64,000 bases of DNA, from contig JABCTZ010000017.1 in assembly GCA_018238155.1 (NCBI GenBank), positions 1 to 64,000 on the forward strand, read 5' to 3'. Made by a program: the position numbers and the translations under genes. The notes beneath the pieces were generated by a model. It was not told the origin of the DNA. It searched no databases and saw nothing but the letters and a program-made list of their open reading frames with translations. Shown here one piece after another: positions 35,113 to 44,165 of the stretch. Position 1 is the stretch's first letter. Each line of letters begins with the position of its first letter. The stretch comes from Candidatus Heimdallarchaeota archaeon. Its GTDB lineage: Archaea > Asgardarchaeota > Heimdallarchaeia > JABLTI01.

Positions 35113-35481
35113 TTGGTAGAGACTAGAACAGAACAAATTCGTTGTATTTTGTGTAATAAGCACCTAGACCTTACAATGAGCGATGGAAAAGAATTGTTCA
35201 TTTGCTCGGAATGCCAAGCCTATTTTTGCCCTGACTGTTTACAAGCAATAGAAAATTATTCAGCATGCCCTGCAGCAAGATTGCTAGGAGCTAAAGAGCA
35301 TGAGTTGAAATTTCTAAAAATCCTTCCACCAAAACTAATCTTTTCAAGTGGTAATTTATCACAAATTGAAAAAAATAAACCATCTACAGTAAAAATTTTG
35401 CCCAAAAAAAGTATCAAGGTAATTGAATCAAAATCCGAAAGGAATAAAGCAGTGAAAAAAAAAAATAACTTCAAGAAATAA
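35113..35481 (+). CDS. Second small RING-like zinc protein
   Basis: About 122 residues from TTG 35113, with GGTGTGAT 5 nt upstream (GTG 35104 would add three residues). Ligands C11-x2-C14-x16-C31-x2-C34-x4-C39-x2-C42-x9-C52-P follow the spacing of the protein at 25157, where H16 replaces C14 and the last interval is x11. The tail carries VKILPKKSIKVIES, similar to the motif in the E2 tail, and ends in a lysine-rich stretch. The next gene, 27 bp on, encodes a transglutaminase-fold protein. It is probably a paralogue of the operon RING-like protein and a candidate for ubiquitin-like signalling. Confidence 0.6.
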   Translation: MVETRTEQIRCILCNKHLDLTMSDGKELFICSECQAYFCPDCLQAIENYSACPAARLLGAKEHELKFLKILPPKLIFSSGNLSQIEKNKPSTVKILPKKSIKVIESKSERNKAVKKKNNFKK

Positions 35482-35508
35482 ATAGCATTCATAAAAGGGG
35501 TGTATTAT

Positions 35509-37212
35509 TTGCAAATTAAAGCGTTCAAATTAACTATGACCGGTGAAATAGCAATAACTAAAACTACTCCAATAAGTAGTGGAGAACTGCTCAGGTTAAT
35601 GGTCATCCCAGTAATGAACGATTCAGAAATTGTAAATGCTTCCAAAGTTGAAGTTCTAAATCCGTATGAAATTAGAGTTGTTGATTCTAGATTACCTGTA
35701 TTTGATCAAACAAAAGTTGTTTATTTTGATATCACAATTCCAAAAAATTGGTCTAGTGGACGCTATTTAACTAGTGTACTGTGTACTAATGGAAAAATAA
35801 TAACCAGTTGCTATTTTTATTTTCAAGCGGGGAAAAATGCTCATGTAATAAATCGAATACAAAACCCAAAATGGATTCTTAATTATTCGTTAAATGTGAA
35901 AAATGTCAGTGAAAAACCAGTGGGTAATTTTTCAGCATTTATTGCGTTACCATTAACTATTTCTCCACAGCAAATAGTAAGCAATTTACAAATTCATCCC
36001 AGTAACCTAACTATATCAACCGATGTAGAAGGAAACCATTGGACACATTTCTCAGTAAAAAGAATGGAAGCAAAAGAATCGCGTTTATTGAGCTATAGTG
36101 CTGAAGTTGAAATGAAACCTTTGATTATCCCTCAAAGGATTTCTAAAATTACGAAAACAAATCCCTACGAAAGAAAATTCTTGCAAAATTATCTGCAACC
36201 TGAACCACATATTGAAAGTGATCATCTTAAAATAGTGAAGATGGCTGCAAATATTCCAAATAATGATCCGCTCACCTTTGCTAAACGTGCTGCAAAACAA
36301 GTGCAAAAAACAGTTAAATATGAAATACAACCAGGAGAATTCGGAGCAGCTTTTGCTATTGAAAAAAGAAAAGGGGATTGTACTGAATTTGCTGCATTAT
36401 TTGTTGCTCTTTGTCGAGCTGCTGGCATTCCAGCAAGAACAAATGCCGGTTTTGCTTTAGCCCAAAGATGGGAGAGGCACGCAACTGCAGAATTCTTAGT
36501 TCAAGGAAGGTGGATTCCTATAGATCTCACTATGCAGAGAAGCAGTGAAATTATTCTCGGATCTTTACCACTAAATATTATCGTTACTCGAGGTAACTGG
36601 ATGGGTGGAACTTTAGCTAAAGAAGTAGCTTACAAATATCAAGTTATAGAACCTAAACAGAAAGTAGATATTGATATTCTCTGGAATATTGTTCTTAGCA
36701 ATGGGAATAATCACTCAACAACTAATCATTCTGCAATAAATAAAACAGTTAAAATTATTGATCCACAAATTTTTAACTCATCAAAAATTAAACCAAAAGT
36801 AATTGAGCAAAGCAAAATAAAAATTTTAGTCGAAAATGAAGGACAAGAAGTTGATTTTATAAAAGTAACTAAAAATAAACCAATTGTTCTTTCGAAAAAG
36901 AAGCATAAAATGTTCGAGTTAAAAGTAGAAATGCCTGATGCTATTAAACAAGGTGCCTCTTTTAAACCAAAAATAACTCTTATTAACCATTCAGAAAACA
37001 ATCTCACTGGCTGCTGCGAAATAAGAGAATTTGTGGATGGAATAATCAAAATACGATCAATTGTAGGGAAGAAAATACCGCCGAATTCCCAAAGGACGAT
37101 TAAACCAATAATTAGTTTGGATTCCATTGGAATGAGTGAACTAGAAATTATTTACAGCAATCGTATTGGAAGAGTGCTATCCAGAATATCTGATTTGATA
37201 AGTCTTTATTAG
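35509..37212 (+). CDS. Transglutaminase/papain-fold protein, cytosolic
   Basis: About 567 residues from TTG 35509, with AGGGG 8 nt upstream. The core (about 235-350) holds the triad C291 (KGDCTEFAALFVALCRAAGIPAR), H324 (RHATAEF) and D339 (PIDLT), all intact. N- and C-terminal parts are beta-rich, possibly immunoglobulin-like. No signal peptide or membrane helix is seen, unlike many archaeal transglutaminase-like proteins, so it should act in the cytosol as a protease, deamidase or cross-linker. Its position beside a RING-like protein raises a link to ubiquitin-like tags, as inference. Confidence 0.8.
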   Translation: MQIKAFKLTMTGEIAITKTTPISSGELLRLMVIPVMNDSEIVNASKVEVLNPYEIRVVDSRLPVFDQTKVVYFDITIPKNWSSGRYLTSVLCTNGKIITSCYFYFQAGKNAHVINRIQNPKWILNYSLNVKNVSEKPVGNFSAFIALPLTISPQQIVSNLQIHPSNLTISTDVEGNHWTHFSVKRMEAKESRLLSYSAEVEMKPLIIPQRISKITKTNPYERKFLQNYLQPEPHIESDHLKIVKMAANIPNNDPLTFAKRAAKQVQKTVKYEIQPGEFGAAFAIEKRKGDCTEFAALFVALCRAAGIPARTNAGFALAQRWERHATAEFLVQGRWIPIDLTMQRSSEIILGSLPLNIIVTRGNWMGGTLAKEVAYKYQVIEPKQKVDIDILWNIVLSNGNNHSTTNHSAINKTVKIIDPQIFNSSKIKPKVIEQSKIKILVENEGQEVDFIKVTKNKPIVLSKKKHKMFELKVEMPDAIKQGASFKPKITLINHSENNLTGCCEIREFVDGIIKIRSIVGKKIPPNSQRTIKPIISLDSIGMSELEIIYSNRIGRVLSRISDLISLY

Positions 37213-37303
37213 AGAAAGAATATATTTAAATCACTTCACCTATTATTTTTCTAGAACAATATTAATTTAAATTAAAAAAATTGTTATACTCTTAAACACA
37301 TGG

Positions 37304-39172
37304 ATGATTGATGGCATGCATTTTGCACTTTTGGCACTTATTCTGGGTTCAATATTTGGCGTTCTCGCTACTCTTGTAGTTTGGGTAGCGAAAGGAGAAG
37401 CTACTCCTGCAATGGGCATCATTGGCGGTGGGACCTTTGTAGCAGGATTTCTCGTATCTCTAACACAATTTTGGTATTCACTACCAACGCATGGTACAGT
37501 AATTGTGGTAAGCCTATTATTTGGTGGAATAATGGTAATTGTAATGTTGAGATTATTCTCAAAAAGCTTCGGCAGATTAGGACGGTCACCATTAAAAATC
37601 GTTGTTTTGGTAGTAGGTATTCTATTGATGGTAACACCTGCCTATTTTGGTTTTAGTTCTGCGATTTATAGGGGCTTCGATACCGCTCGCTACTTTGATT
37701 CAGTACTTGAATTTCCTGATGAGCAGTTACCTTTTAACAATATCGTTACAGGTGATCATTTACGTGTGGTCGACAGTGATCTTGCAGAAGAAATCATTCA
37801 AAAATCATCCCCATTTGGTAGCAATACTAAGATTTTAGAAATGCATGTTGGAAAAATTTATGGGAAATTGATGTGGATTGGAGTAATAGGTACGGATTCG
37901 TTTCATGTTGGAACGGATAATGCTGATCGGAAACGGAACTCCATTTTTGGATTTGTTGGAGTAGACTTGACAAATCCATCTGCAGATGTGGTAGTAATTG
38001 AACAATCCTTCACAATTGGTCATTATCTAGTCCGCTCAAAGACATTGGGCAGAATTATCTGGAAATATAATCCTGATTACAGAGCAGGTGATAACAGCTA
38101 TTTCTCAATGAATGATGAAGATCAAATGCGATTACTTGTACCGTATTCAATCTCACATAGTTTAACGATTGAAAATGTCAATGGAATAGCAATGACGACC
38201 TACCTGGAAAAAGTTGGTGGTGTGCTTGAATATGATTCATTGGGTAATTTGATTAAAGATCATACAGACCTCGAAGATTTACCTCATTATGCTCGCATTC
38301 AATGTTATCCTGAGGATTGGTTAGAATTTAATATCAATAAATGGGGTCGACACAGAAAAGGTAATCATGAATTCCAATATTTCTTTACTACCACAGAGCA
38401 ATTAGGCATTTCTTGGTATGATGATGTTAGAGTTATTTATGATGCAAATACCGGTGAAACATCACAATATGTTATGCTCACACAACCTGAATCCGAAAGT
38501 CAGTTATTACGAGGTGCAATAAAAGCAAATGCTTCTGGTATCTTCTTCTTTGATTGGTCCGATCTTCAACCAAAACCAATTGATACCTATAACGCACTGA
38601 TACATTGTGCAACAGCTATCGATGTTGAAGTTGGAACAACAGAGCATAATTATCATCCAATATTACCATTATTGTATCCAGTAAGAGAAAAATATCAGAA
38701 CATGTCTGATTATGCGTATATTGTTCCAATTCAATTTGAGCAATTAAGATTTGGAGGAATAACGATAACAAATCCACTTGATACAAGTGGTATAGAAACC
38801 ATTGTAGAAATTGCTGATCCAAGTGACACTGTTGAAACAGTGCTAATTAGAGCATTAGACAGTTATTTGCTTATGTTAGGAGATGAAGGTGTTACAGTTT
38901 CTAACTACACAGAAACATTGGAAATAGAAGCAATTACTTCCTTTGAAAAAGATGGGGACACAATTTACGTTGCTTATGGTAACCTAACATATCTTCCTGA
39001 AGGAGAAGTAATACCCATTAGTGAAAACCAAACGGTATGGTTCACACAAAATTACCTAAATCTAACATATTGGGAACAAGTATTATTCCTAGAAGCTGGT
39101 GATGTTCTAAAATTAGAAGTGATTTATCTTCTTGATGTCTTCTATTGTAAGAGCATTGTTTCGATAAATTAG
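37304..39172 (+). CDS. Uncharacterised membrane protein with large outer domain
   Basis: 622 residues. Four hydrophobic segments lie in the first 120 residues, followed by about 500 residues without further membrane helices and rich in aromatic and acidic residues. Conserved-looking motifs include FHVGTDNADRKRNSIFGFVGVDL and YFFTTTEQLGISWYDDVR. No catalytic site or family is recognised. It probably sits in the membrane with its C-terminal domain outside. Confidence 0.6.
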   Translation: MIDGMHFALLALILGSIFGVLATLVVWVAKGEATPAMGIIGGGTFVAGFLVSLTQFWYSLPTHGTVIVVSLLFGGIMVIVMLRLFSKSFGRLGRSPLKIVVLVVGILLMVTPAYFGFSSAIYRGFDTARYFDSVLEFPDEQLPFNNIVTGDHLRVVDSDLAEEIIQKSSPFGSNTKILEMHVGKIYGKLMWIGVIGTDSFHVGTDNADRKRNSIFGFVGVDLTNPSADVVVIEQSFTIGHYLVRSKTLGRIIWKYNPDYRAGDNSYFSMNDEDQMRLLVPYSISHSLTIENVNGIAMTTYLEKVGGVLEYDSLGNLIKDHTDLEDLPHYARIQCYPEDWLEFNINKWGRHRKGNHEFQYFFTTTEQLGISWYDDVRVIYDANTGETSQYVMLTQPESESQLLRGAIKANASGIFFFDWSDLQPKPIDTYNALIHCATAIDVEVGTTEHNYHPILPLLYPVREKYQNMSDYAYIVPIQFEQLRFGGITITNPLDTSGIETIVEIADPSDTVETVLIRALDSYLLMLGDEGVTVSNYTETLEIEAITSFEKDGDTIYVAYGNLTYLPEGEVIPISENQTVWFTQNYLNLTYWEQVLFLEAGDVLKLEVIYLLDVFYCKSIVSIN

Positions 39173-39189
39173 TTAAAAAGAGATAGAAG

Positions 39190-39212
39190 AGTTTTCCTAT
39201 CACCGGAAAACT
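39190..39212. terminator. Bidirectional terminator between convergent genes
   Basis: AGTTTTCC, 7-nt loop, GGAAAACT, a perfect 8-bp stem followed on the plus strand by TTCAATATTTTTTTC. Confidence 0.7.
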
Positions 39213-39245
39213 TTCAATATTTTTTTCTGTTTTTTCTATTATCAA

Positions 39246-40628
39246 CTATTTTTTTGCTTTAGCTTTTTTTCGCTCAATTTTACGAATACAAACATCTGCA
39301 ACTTTTACTAAAGGATAAATCGTTTCAGAAACTGCCGGAGCATAACAGAAGTCAATATCCATTATGTCATATACAGTTAAACCAGTTTGTAATGCAAAAG
39401 CAACATAATTGACATTTTCATCAATTTTTTCTTCGCCAATTACTTCTACACCAAGAATTTTTCCATCATTTGCTTGAGCAATAAGTTTGATGGTAATTTC
39501 TTTACTTTCAGGCATGTAATGTGGTCTAATTGGGGCAGAAAGTTTTGCCGTAACAACTTCGATTCCTCTTTCTTTTGCTTGCTCATCATTTAAACCTGCT
39601 AAGCCAACATAAAAAGTTCTTGATGAAACAATGAAGGAGTTAACACTTCCCGGATATATGCCTTTTCCACCTGCAGCATTTATTCCTGCAATTCTTGCTT
39701 GTCTTACTGCTGGACCTGCTAACATAGCAAGACTTGTGCTATTTGTAACTAAATTATTTACAACAACACAATCGCCTGCAGCGTAAATGTCCTTAATACT
39801 TGTTTCCATTTTGTCATTGACAACAATGGCTTTGAATTTATCATGAATCTTTAGGTTCATAGCTTTAGCAAGTTCAACGTTTGGTCGCACTCCCGTTGCT
39901 AAAACAACAAGATCTGCATCAATGGTTTCTTCGAAATCTTTACTACCATATTTGATTTTCTGGACTTTATCTTTACCAATGATTTCTTTTACCATCATCT
40001 CAGTTTTAACAATCAAACCAGTTTCTTCTAAATTTTCTTTTACTAATTTAGCAAATCCACCGGATATTTTGAAAGGCATAAGTTGAGGTTGCATTTCAAT
40101 AATAGTGACCTTTTTACCTAGGTGAACTAATTCAGAAGCAACTTCTATACCAATAGCACTTCCTCCTATCACAACAACATTTTTGACTTCTTTTGCATCA
40201 GCTGCTTGTTTAATTGCTGCAGCATCCTCTGCAAATTTAAGTGAAAAGGCATTTCCCAAATCTCTTCCTGGAATGGGTGGAACAAAAACACAAGAACCAA
40301 TACAGAGAACTAATTTTTCGTACTCAGTAGAAGATTCTTCTCCATTTTTATGTTTATAATATACTTTTTTCTTCTCAGTATCTACCTTTTCTACTATAGA
40401 GTTTTTGTGAAGCGTAATCTTTGATCTTTCATAATTAAGATCTTCAATAATAGAGTCGATATCTGGTAGATAACCACCTATTACAAAAGGCATAGCACAA
40501 GGGTGATAGGTATCATAATCTTTTGAATCTATAACCGTGATTTCTGCCGTTCTATTAGCTAAACGTGCTGCACCTGCTGCACTCATACCTGCGGGACCAT
40601 TCCCAATAATAACAATCTTTTGGCTCAT
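39246..40628 (-). CDS. NADH oxidase / CoA-disulfide reductase-family flavoprotein
   Basis: 460 residues, pyridine nucleotide-disulfide oxidoreductase fold. FAD loop IVIIGNGPAGMSAA, redox cysteine C43 in YHPCAMPFVIGGY (single-cysteine type, as in NADH oxidase and CoA-disulfide reductase), NAD loop VVVIGGSAIGIEVASEL, the FAD motif IYAAGDCV, and a C-terminal dimerisation domain. It could reduce oxygen, CoA disulfide or polysulfide with NAD(P)H. The substrate cannot be told from sequence alone. Confidence 0.9.
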   Translation of the reverse strand: MSQKIVIIGNGPAGMSAAGAARLANRTAEITVIDSKDYDTYHPCAMPFVIGGYLPDIDSIIEDLNYERSKITLHKNSIVEKVDTEKKKVYYKHKNGEESSTEYEKLVLCIGSCVFVPPIPGRDLGNAFSLKFAEDAAAIKQAADAKEVKNVVVIGGSAIGIEVASELVHLGKKVTIIEMQPQLMPFKISGGFAKLVKENLEETGLIVKTEMMVKEIIGKDKVQKIKYGSKDFEETIDADLVVLATGVRPNVELAKAMNLKIHDKFKAIVVNDKMETSIKDIYAAGDCVVVNNLVTNSTSLAMLAGPAVRQARIAGINAAGGKGIYPGSVNSFIVSSRTFYVGLAGLNDEQAKERGIEVVTAKLSAPIRPHYMPESKEITIKLIAQANDGKILGVEVIGEEKIDENVNYVAFALQTGLTVYDIMDIDFCYAPAVSETIYPLVKVADVCIRKIERKKAKAKK

Positions 40629-40748
40629 TAGATAACCTTCAATTATATAGATTTTTGATTAAATCAAATAAAGGAATTACTTTATTTGATATTTAAATGC
40701 TAACAAGTAATTGAATTAAATGAAATAAAAGAAAAAAGTTAGAAATAG

Positions 40749-41369
40749 CTAAATTTCTAATTGAAATGCCATATCAGCTGCATTCTTAACAGCAATGCTA
40801 AAACCAGGTTGAAAACCAATTATTGCTGTATCTAGACCATTTGCTTTTGCAGCTCGAAGTAATGGAGCACATCTTGCATGTCTGCTGGCTATAACTACAA
40901 TATCAACATTCTTCGAAAAAACACTATCCATAACTTCAACAACCATACGAATATAGATATCACTTGAAGCAACAATAGGTTCATAGCCACTATTCTCAAC
41001 AGCTTTTAGTAAATTGCGAGGAGCATGACGATTTAGAATTACTTTGGCAATTTTAATTTGTCCTAATTTATTAGCTATTCTCTCAATATCTTCTAGACGA
41101 ATCTGTTTGTTATTCACTCTGCGAAGAATATTTGGTGCATCAATAATTAGCGCTATTTTCTTTTGTTTAGAGAAAATATTCTTCACTGTTTTGAAACCCA
41201 ATGTGCTTCGTTCTTCGATACTCCCACTTCGTGTTGCAGCTGCAGAAGCAACAGAACCTTCTATTTCTTCATCTGCACTATTTTTGTGGTTTTGAGGTGC
41301 GTTTTCATTGGTTTCTGATAAATCTGTCAATTGTAATTCAACCTCTTTATTAAGCGAAGTTTTTGTCAT
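40749..41369 (-). CDS. NYN-domain (PIN-like) protein, TIGR00288-type
   Basis: 206 residues. About 70 disordered polar residues precede a NYN domain: ALIIDAPNILRR (first acidic site), AKVILNRHAPRNLLKAVENSGYEPIV, then VDIVVIASRHARCAPLLRAAKANG and TAIIGFQPGFS. The fold is that of PIN-like RNases, and an archaeal family of this type is known without a settled function. The third acidic position of typical NYN nucleases appears as serine (ASRH), so activity is uncertain. Confidence 0.78.
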   Translation of the reverse strand: MTKTSLNKEVELQLTDLSETNENAPQNHKNSADEEIEGSVASAAATRSGSIEERSTLGFKTVKNIFSKQKKIALIIDAPNILRRVNNKQIRLEDIERIANKLGQIKIAKVILNRHAPRNLLKAVENSGYEPIVASSDIYIRMVVEVMDSVFSKNVDIVVIASRHARCAPLLRAAKANGLDTAIIGFQPGFSIAVKNAADMAFQLEI

Positions 41370-41496
41370 TTTAATCTATTCGTTACTTCACACTTATCGA
41401 CATAAGTAAAATATAAATAATCCTCGATTGTTGCATTTTATTTGCTAATGATATTTGAAGCATTTGATTTTTGAAATAAAAAAATGGCTGGGAGAA

Positions 41497-43128
41497 TTAA
41501 ACCCTATTTACAAAGGTTTTATTCTCTTTTTTAGAAACTTTCACTAATCCATCTTCTTTCAAATCGGAAACAATGTGTTCAACCACATTATTTGACTGTC
41601 CAACAATCTTAGAAAGATCCTTTATAGCTATTTCGCCACCAATATCCTGAATGGCTAAAAAGACTCTGAATTTTGGAACTCCTTGTAGTGATTTGGTGAG
41701 GCTTTTGATTATAGCTTCTTTCTCATTAGCTGCTTTTTCTAGATCACCAACACTACTTTTAAGATTTTCAAGTTGAATCATAATTTTGTCTCGTTCTTCT
41801 TGAATGGCATTTCTATCTTTTTCAATAACCTCTTGAGTTTTCGAAATTTCAGCAATAGACTTCTCTTTCCCCTCAAATGACTTTTTAATATCCCTTATTT
41901 CTTTCTTAAGATTTTTGAGTTCAGCTTCATTATTGGTTTTCTCTTTAAGCAAATCATTGATTTTTGCCTCTTGAGATGATTTTTCAGATGAAACATTATC
42001 CTTTGCATCTACAATCTGGTCCCTAAGTGAACGAATCTCATCATCTTTAGTATCTATTGCTTTCTCTTTCTCAGTTAGCTCTGCACTAAGATTTGCAGTT
42101 TTCTTTTCAGTTCGCTCTAAGGAATTTTTATTATCAGTTAGCTGGTGCTCTAGAGCTTTGTGATCATCTTGTAATTTTTTGATTTGTGCATCCTTTTCTG
42201 TAGATGAAGAAGCAATTTCTGATTTTGTATCTGTAACATTTTTTCGAAGCTTGTCAATTTCTTTATCTTTTTGTTGAACAGCATCTTTGTAACTATTGAT
42301 TGCTGTTGTTGCCTCTTTCATACTTACTTCTAATTCATCTGCTCGTTGCCTTTCAAGATTGAGAAGTTCATCAAGTTGATTGGTTTTCGCTTCAAATTTT
42401 TCGGAGCTAACAGACTTCATTTGGGAAACACGTTTTTCCATTGAGGTCAGTTGTTCCTTCAAAGCTTCAATGTCCTTCTTTTGTTCAGTAATTACTTCTT
42501 CTTTTTCTTTTGTAGAGACATCTGAATGTTCTCTTTGTTGAGAAAGGTTGCCAAGTTGTGTTTGTAAATCCTCAATTTCCATTCGTTGATTAACTAAGGA
42601 TTCTCCATGTTCCATAACCTGTTTCTCGTACATTTCAATAGTACGTTTCTGTTCATCAGTAATTTCTTGGAGTTTATTAAGTTCTCCAATCTGACCTTCC
42701 CCTCGATTTTTAGAGGTCTGCCGTTCTGTTTCAAACGTCTTCTCTCTTTCGACGAGTTCAATTTTCAATCGATTTGTTTCTTGTTCCAATTCCGCTATTC
42801 GTTGAGTTGCCTCACCGCTAAAGCTTAAGTTACCTGAAAGGGCACTACTTAAAGTATTTCCAAGAATTTTGCTACCATTTCCAGAAGCATTGGTTAGGAT
42901 ATTCTTCATATAATCCAATTCGAGAGATTTGATGGTATCAAATATTTTACTAATCTCTGCAGGAGGATAGCTAGCTTTAGAAGTAGCTAGAAAATTGTTT
43001 ATTTGTTCATCAAATCTTGAGGAAAACTCAAGCTCAATTTTCTGCTTTAGATCTTGCATTTCTGCAAGAAAACGAACAACAGATTGTCTTTTAATTTCAT
43101 CAGCGTTAGGTGGTTGAAGTTCAGGCAT
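41497..43128 (-). CDS. Long coiled-coil protein with C-terminal winged helix
   Basis: 543 residues. Residues 1-110 are helical, 115-465 are almost continuous coiled coil (E, K, Q and L heptads), and 480-543 form a winged helix (FRVFLAIQDIGGEIAIKDLSKIVGQSNNVVEHIVSDLKEDGLVKVSKKENKTF). GAGGTCT lies before the ATG. There is no ATPase motif. The architecture suggests a DNA-binding tether or scaffold. It is not an SMC, because Walker A, hinge and signature are all missing. Confidence 0.75.
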   Translation of the reverse strand: MPELQPPNADEIKRQSVVRFLAEMQDLKQKIELEFSSRFDEQINNFLATSKASYPPAEISKIFDTIKSLELDYMKNILTNASGNGSKILGNTLSSALSGNLSFSGEATQRIAELEQETNRLKIELVEREKTFETERQTSKNRGEGQIGELNKLQEITDEQKRTIEMYEKQVMEHGESLVNQRMEIEDLQTQLGNLSQQREHSDVSTKEKEEVITEQKKDIEALKEQLTSMEKRVSQMKSVSSEKFEAKTNQLDELLNLERQRADELEVSMKEATTAINSYKDAVQQKDKEIDKLRKNVTDTKSEIASSSTEKDAQIKKLQDDHKALEHQLTDNKNSLERTEKKTANLSAELTEKEKAIDTKDDEIRSLRDQIVDAKDNVSSEKSSQEAKINDLLKEKTNNEAELKNLKKEIRDIKKSFEGKEKSIAEISKTQEVIEKDRNAIQEERDKIMIQLENLKSSVGDLEKAANEKEAIIKSLTKSLQGVPKFRVFLAIQDIGGEIAIKDLSKIVGQSNNVVEHIVSDLKEDGLVKVSKKENKTFVNRV

Positions 43129-43334
43129 ATTCAGACCTCTTCAATAATGCATTTTATACTAATATCTGATAATTATCACTCTTATATGCACAAGTAAGCT
43201 TGATAATACTTTTTCACTTTATTAATCATTTAGTTTGAGGAATATATATCTTTCACCTTATTCTTAAACATTAAAAACATCTAGAGAATATTATTTTTTC
43301 CTATAGAGCACATTCTTAAGCATAAGAAACACAG

Positions 43335-44036
43335 TTAATTTTCTTTTTCCTCAGAAAGATTCACAGGTATCTGAAGAATGTCATCGATATACAAATAGAA
43401 ATTAGTGAAAAACGAATGCAGTTTAGTGAAAGGAACAACAGGTACATTTTCATGAAAATATACTGAATCATCTAACCATGTAACTATCATAGGTATTATT
43501 ATTCCCTTTTTCCATTTTCTTACGTTAATTTTACTTTTCAGTTTGTTGATATTTATTACTAGAGCTTCAGTTCGAATTATCTGTTCGGTAACTGCAGTAC
43601 GTAAAACAGACTGCTTTCCCGTGCCTCCAAAATGTTTACAATCAATAAGAAGTATGTACGGTTTATTCTTCAAGATGACATCAATTTGATACTTTCTCTC
43701 TTCTGTTGAGAAATTCAAACCAGTTTTTGCTATATATCCGAACTCATCACTAACCATAGTAGTTAATAGTTCAAATTCTTGCCAAGATAATTGTTTGATG
43801 ATTTTATCCCAATCTACACCATTCTTTGCACCATATAATACTAATTGAGCTCTCTGCTCTCGAGTAATTTGAAAGTTACCATCTATGGTTGGCTGTAGTT
43901 GTATTCCAATTTGTTCTATTTCCCTCAAAAAAGAATTTATCTTGTAAAGATTTACTTCTTCCTTCAATTCATCTAACAGAAGGTACGGAACATCTTTTGT
44001 TTTTTGTAGAACTACTAGAAGTAGCTTTTTATACAA
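43335..44036 (-). CDS. PD-(D/E)XK nuclease-like protein
   Basis: 233 residues from TTG with GGAGAGAT upstream. An N-terminal helical region (1-95) precedes a restriction-endonuclease-like core: FELLTTMVSDEFGYIAKTGL, then QIDVILKNKPYILLIDCKHF, which fits the D-x(n)-(D/E)xK catalytic pattern (D-C-K), and a following TEQIIRTEAL helix. It may be an archaeal Holliday-junction-resolvase-like or RecB-type nuclease. No methyltransferase partner is adjacent. Confidence 0.68.
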   Translation of the reverse strand: MYKKLLLVVLQKTKDVPYLLLDELKEEVNLYKINSFLREIEQIGIQLQPTIDGNFQITREQRAQLVLYGAKNGVDWDKIIKQLSWQEFELLTTMVSDEFGYIAKTGLNFSTEERKYQIDVILKNKPYILLIDCKHFGGTGKQSVLRTAVTEQIIRTEALVININKLKSKINVRKWKKGIIIPMIVTWLDDSVYFHENVPVVPFTKLHSFFTNFYLYIDDILQIPVNLSEEKEN

Positions 44037-44165
44037 GGATTATCTCTCCGGTTAAGATGCAGTGTTGATTTCTAATTAAAAATCATTTTGGTTAGATAAT
44101 AGATTAACTTTAAGAGTTGAAATGCTTTTATTTGAAAAGGAAGAATACATTATCTAGATTAGAAG

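Noticed and set aside
41497-43128. Coiled-coil protein as a second SMC subunit
   Set aside because: Walker A, signature and hinge are all missing.
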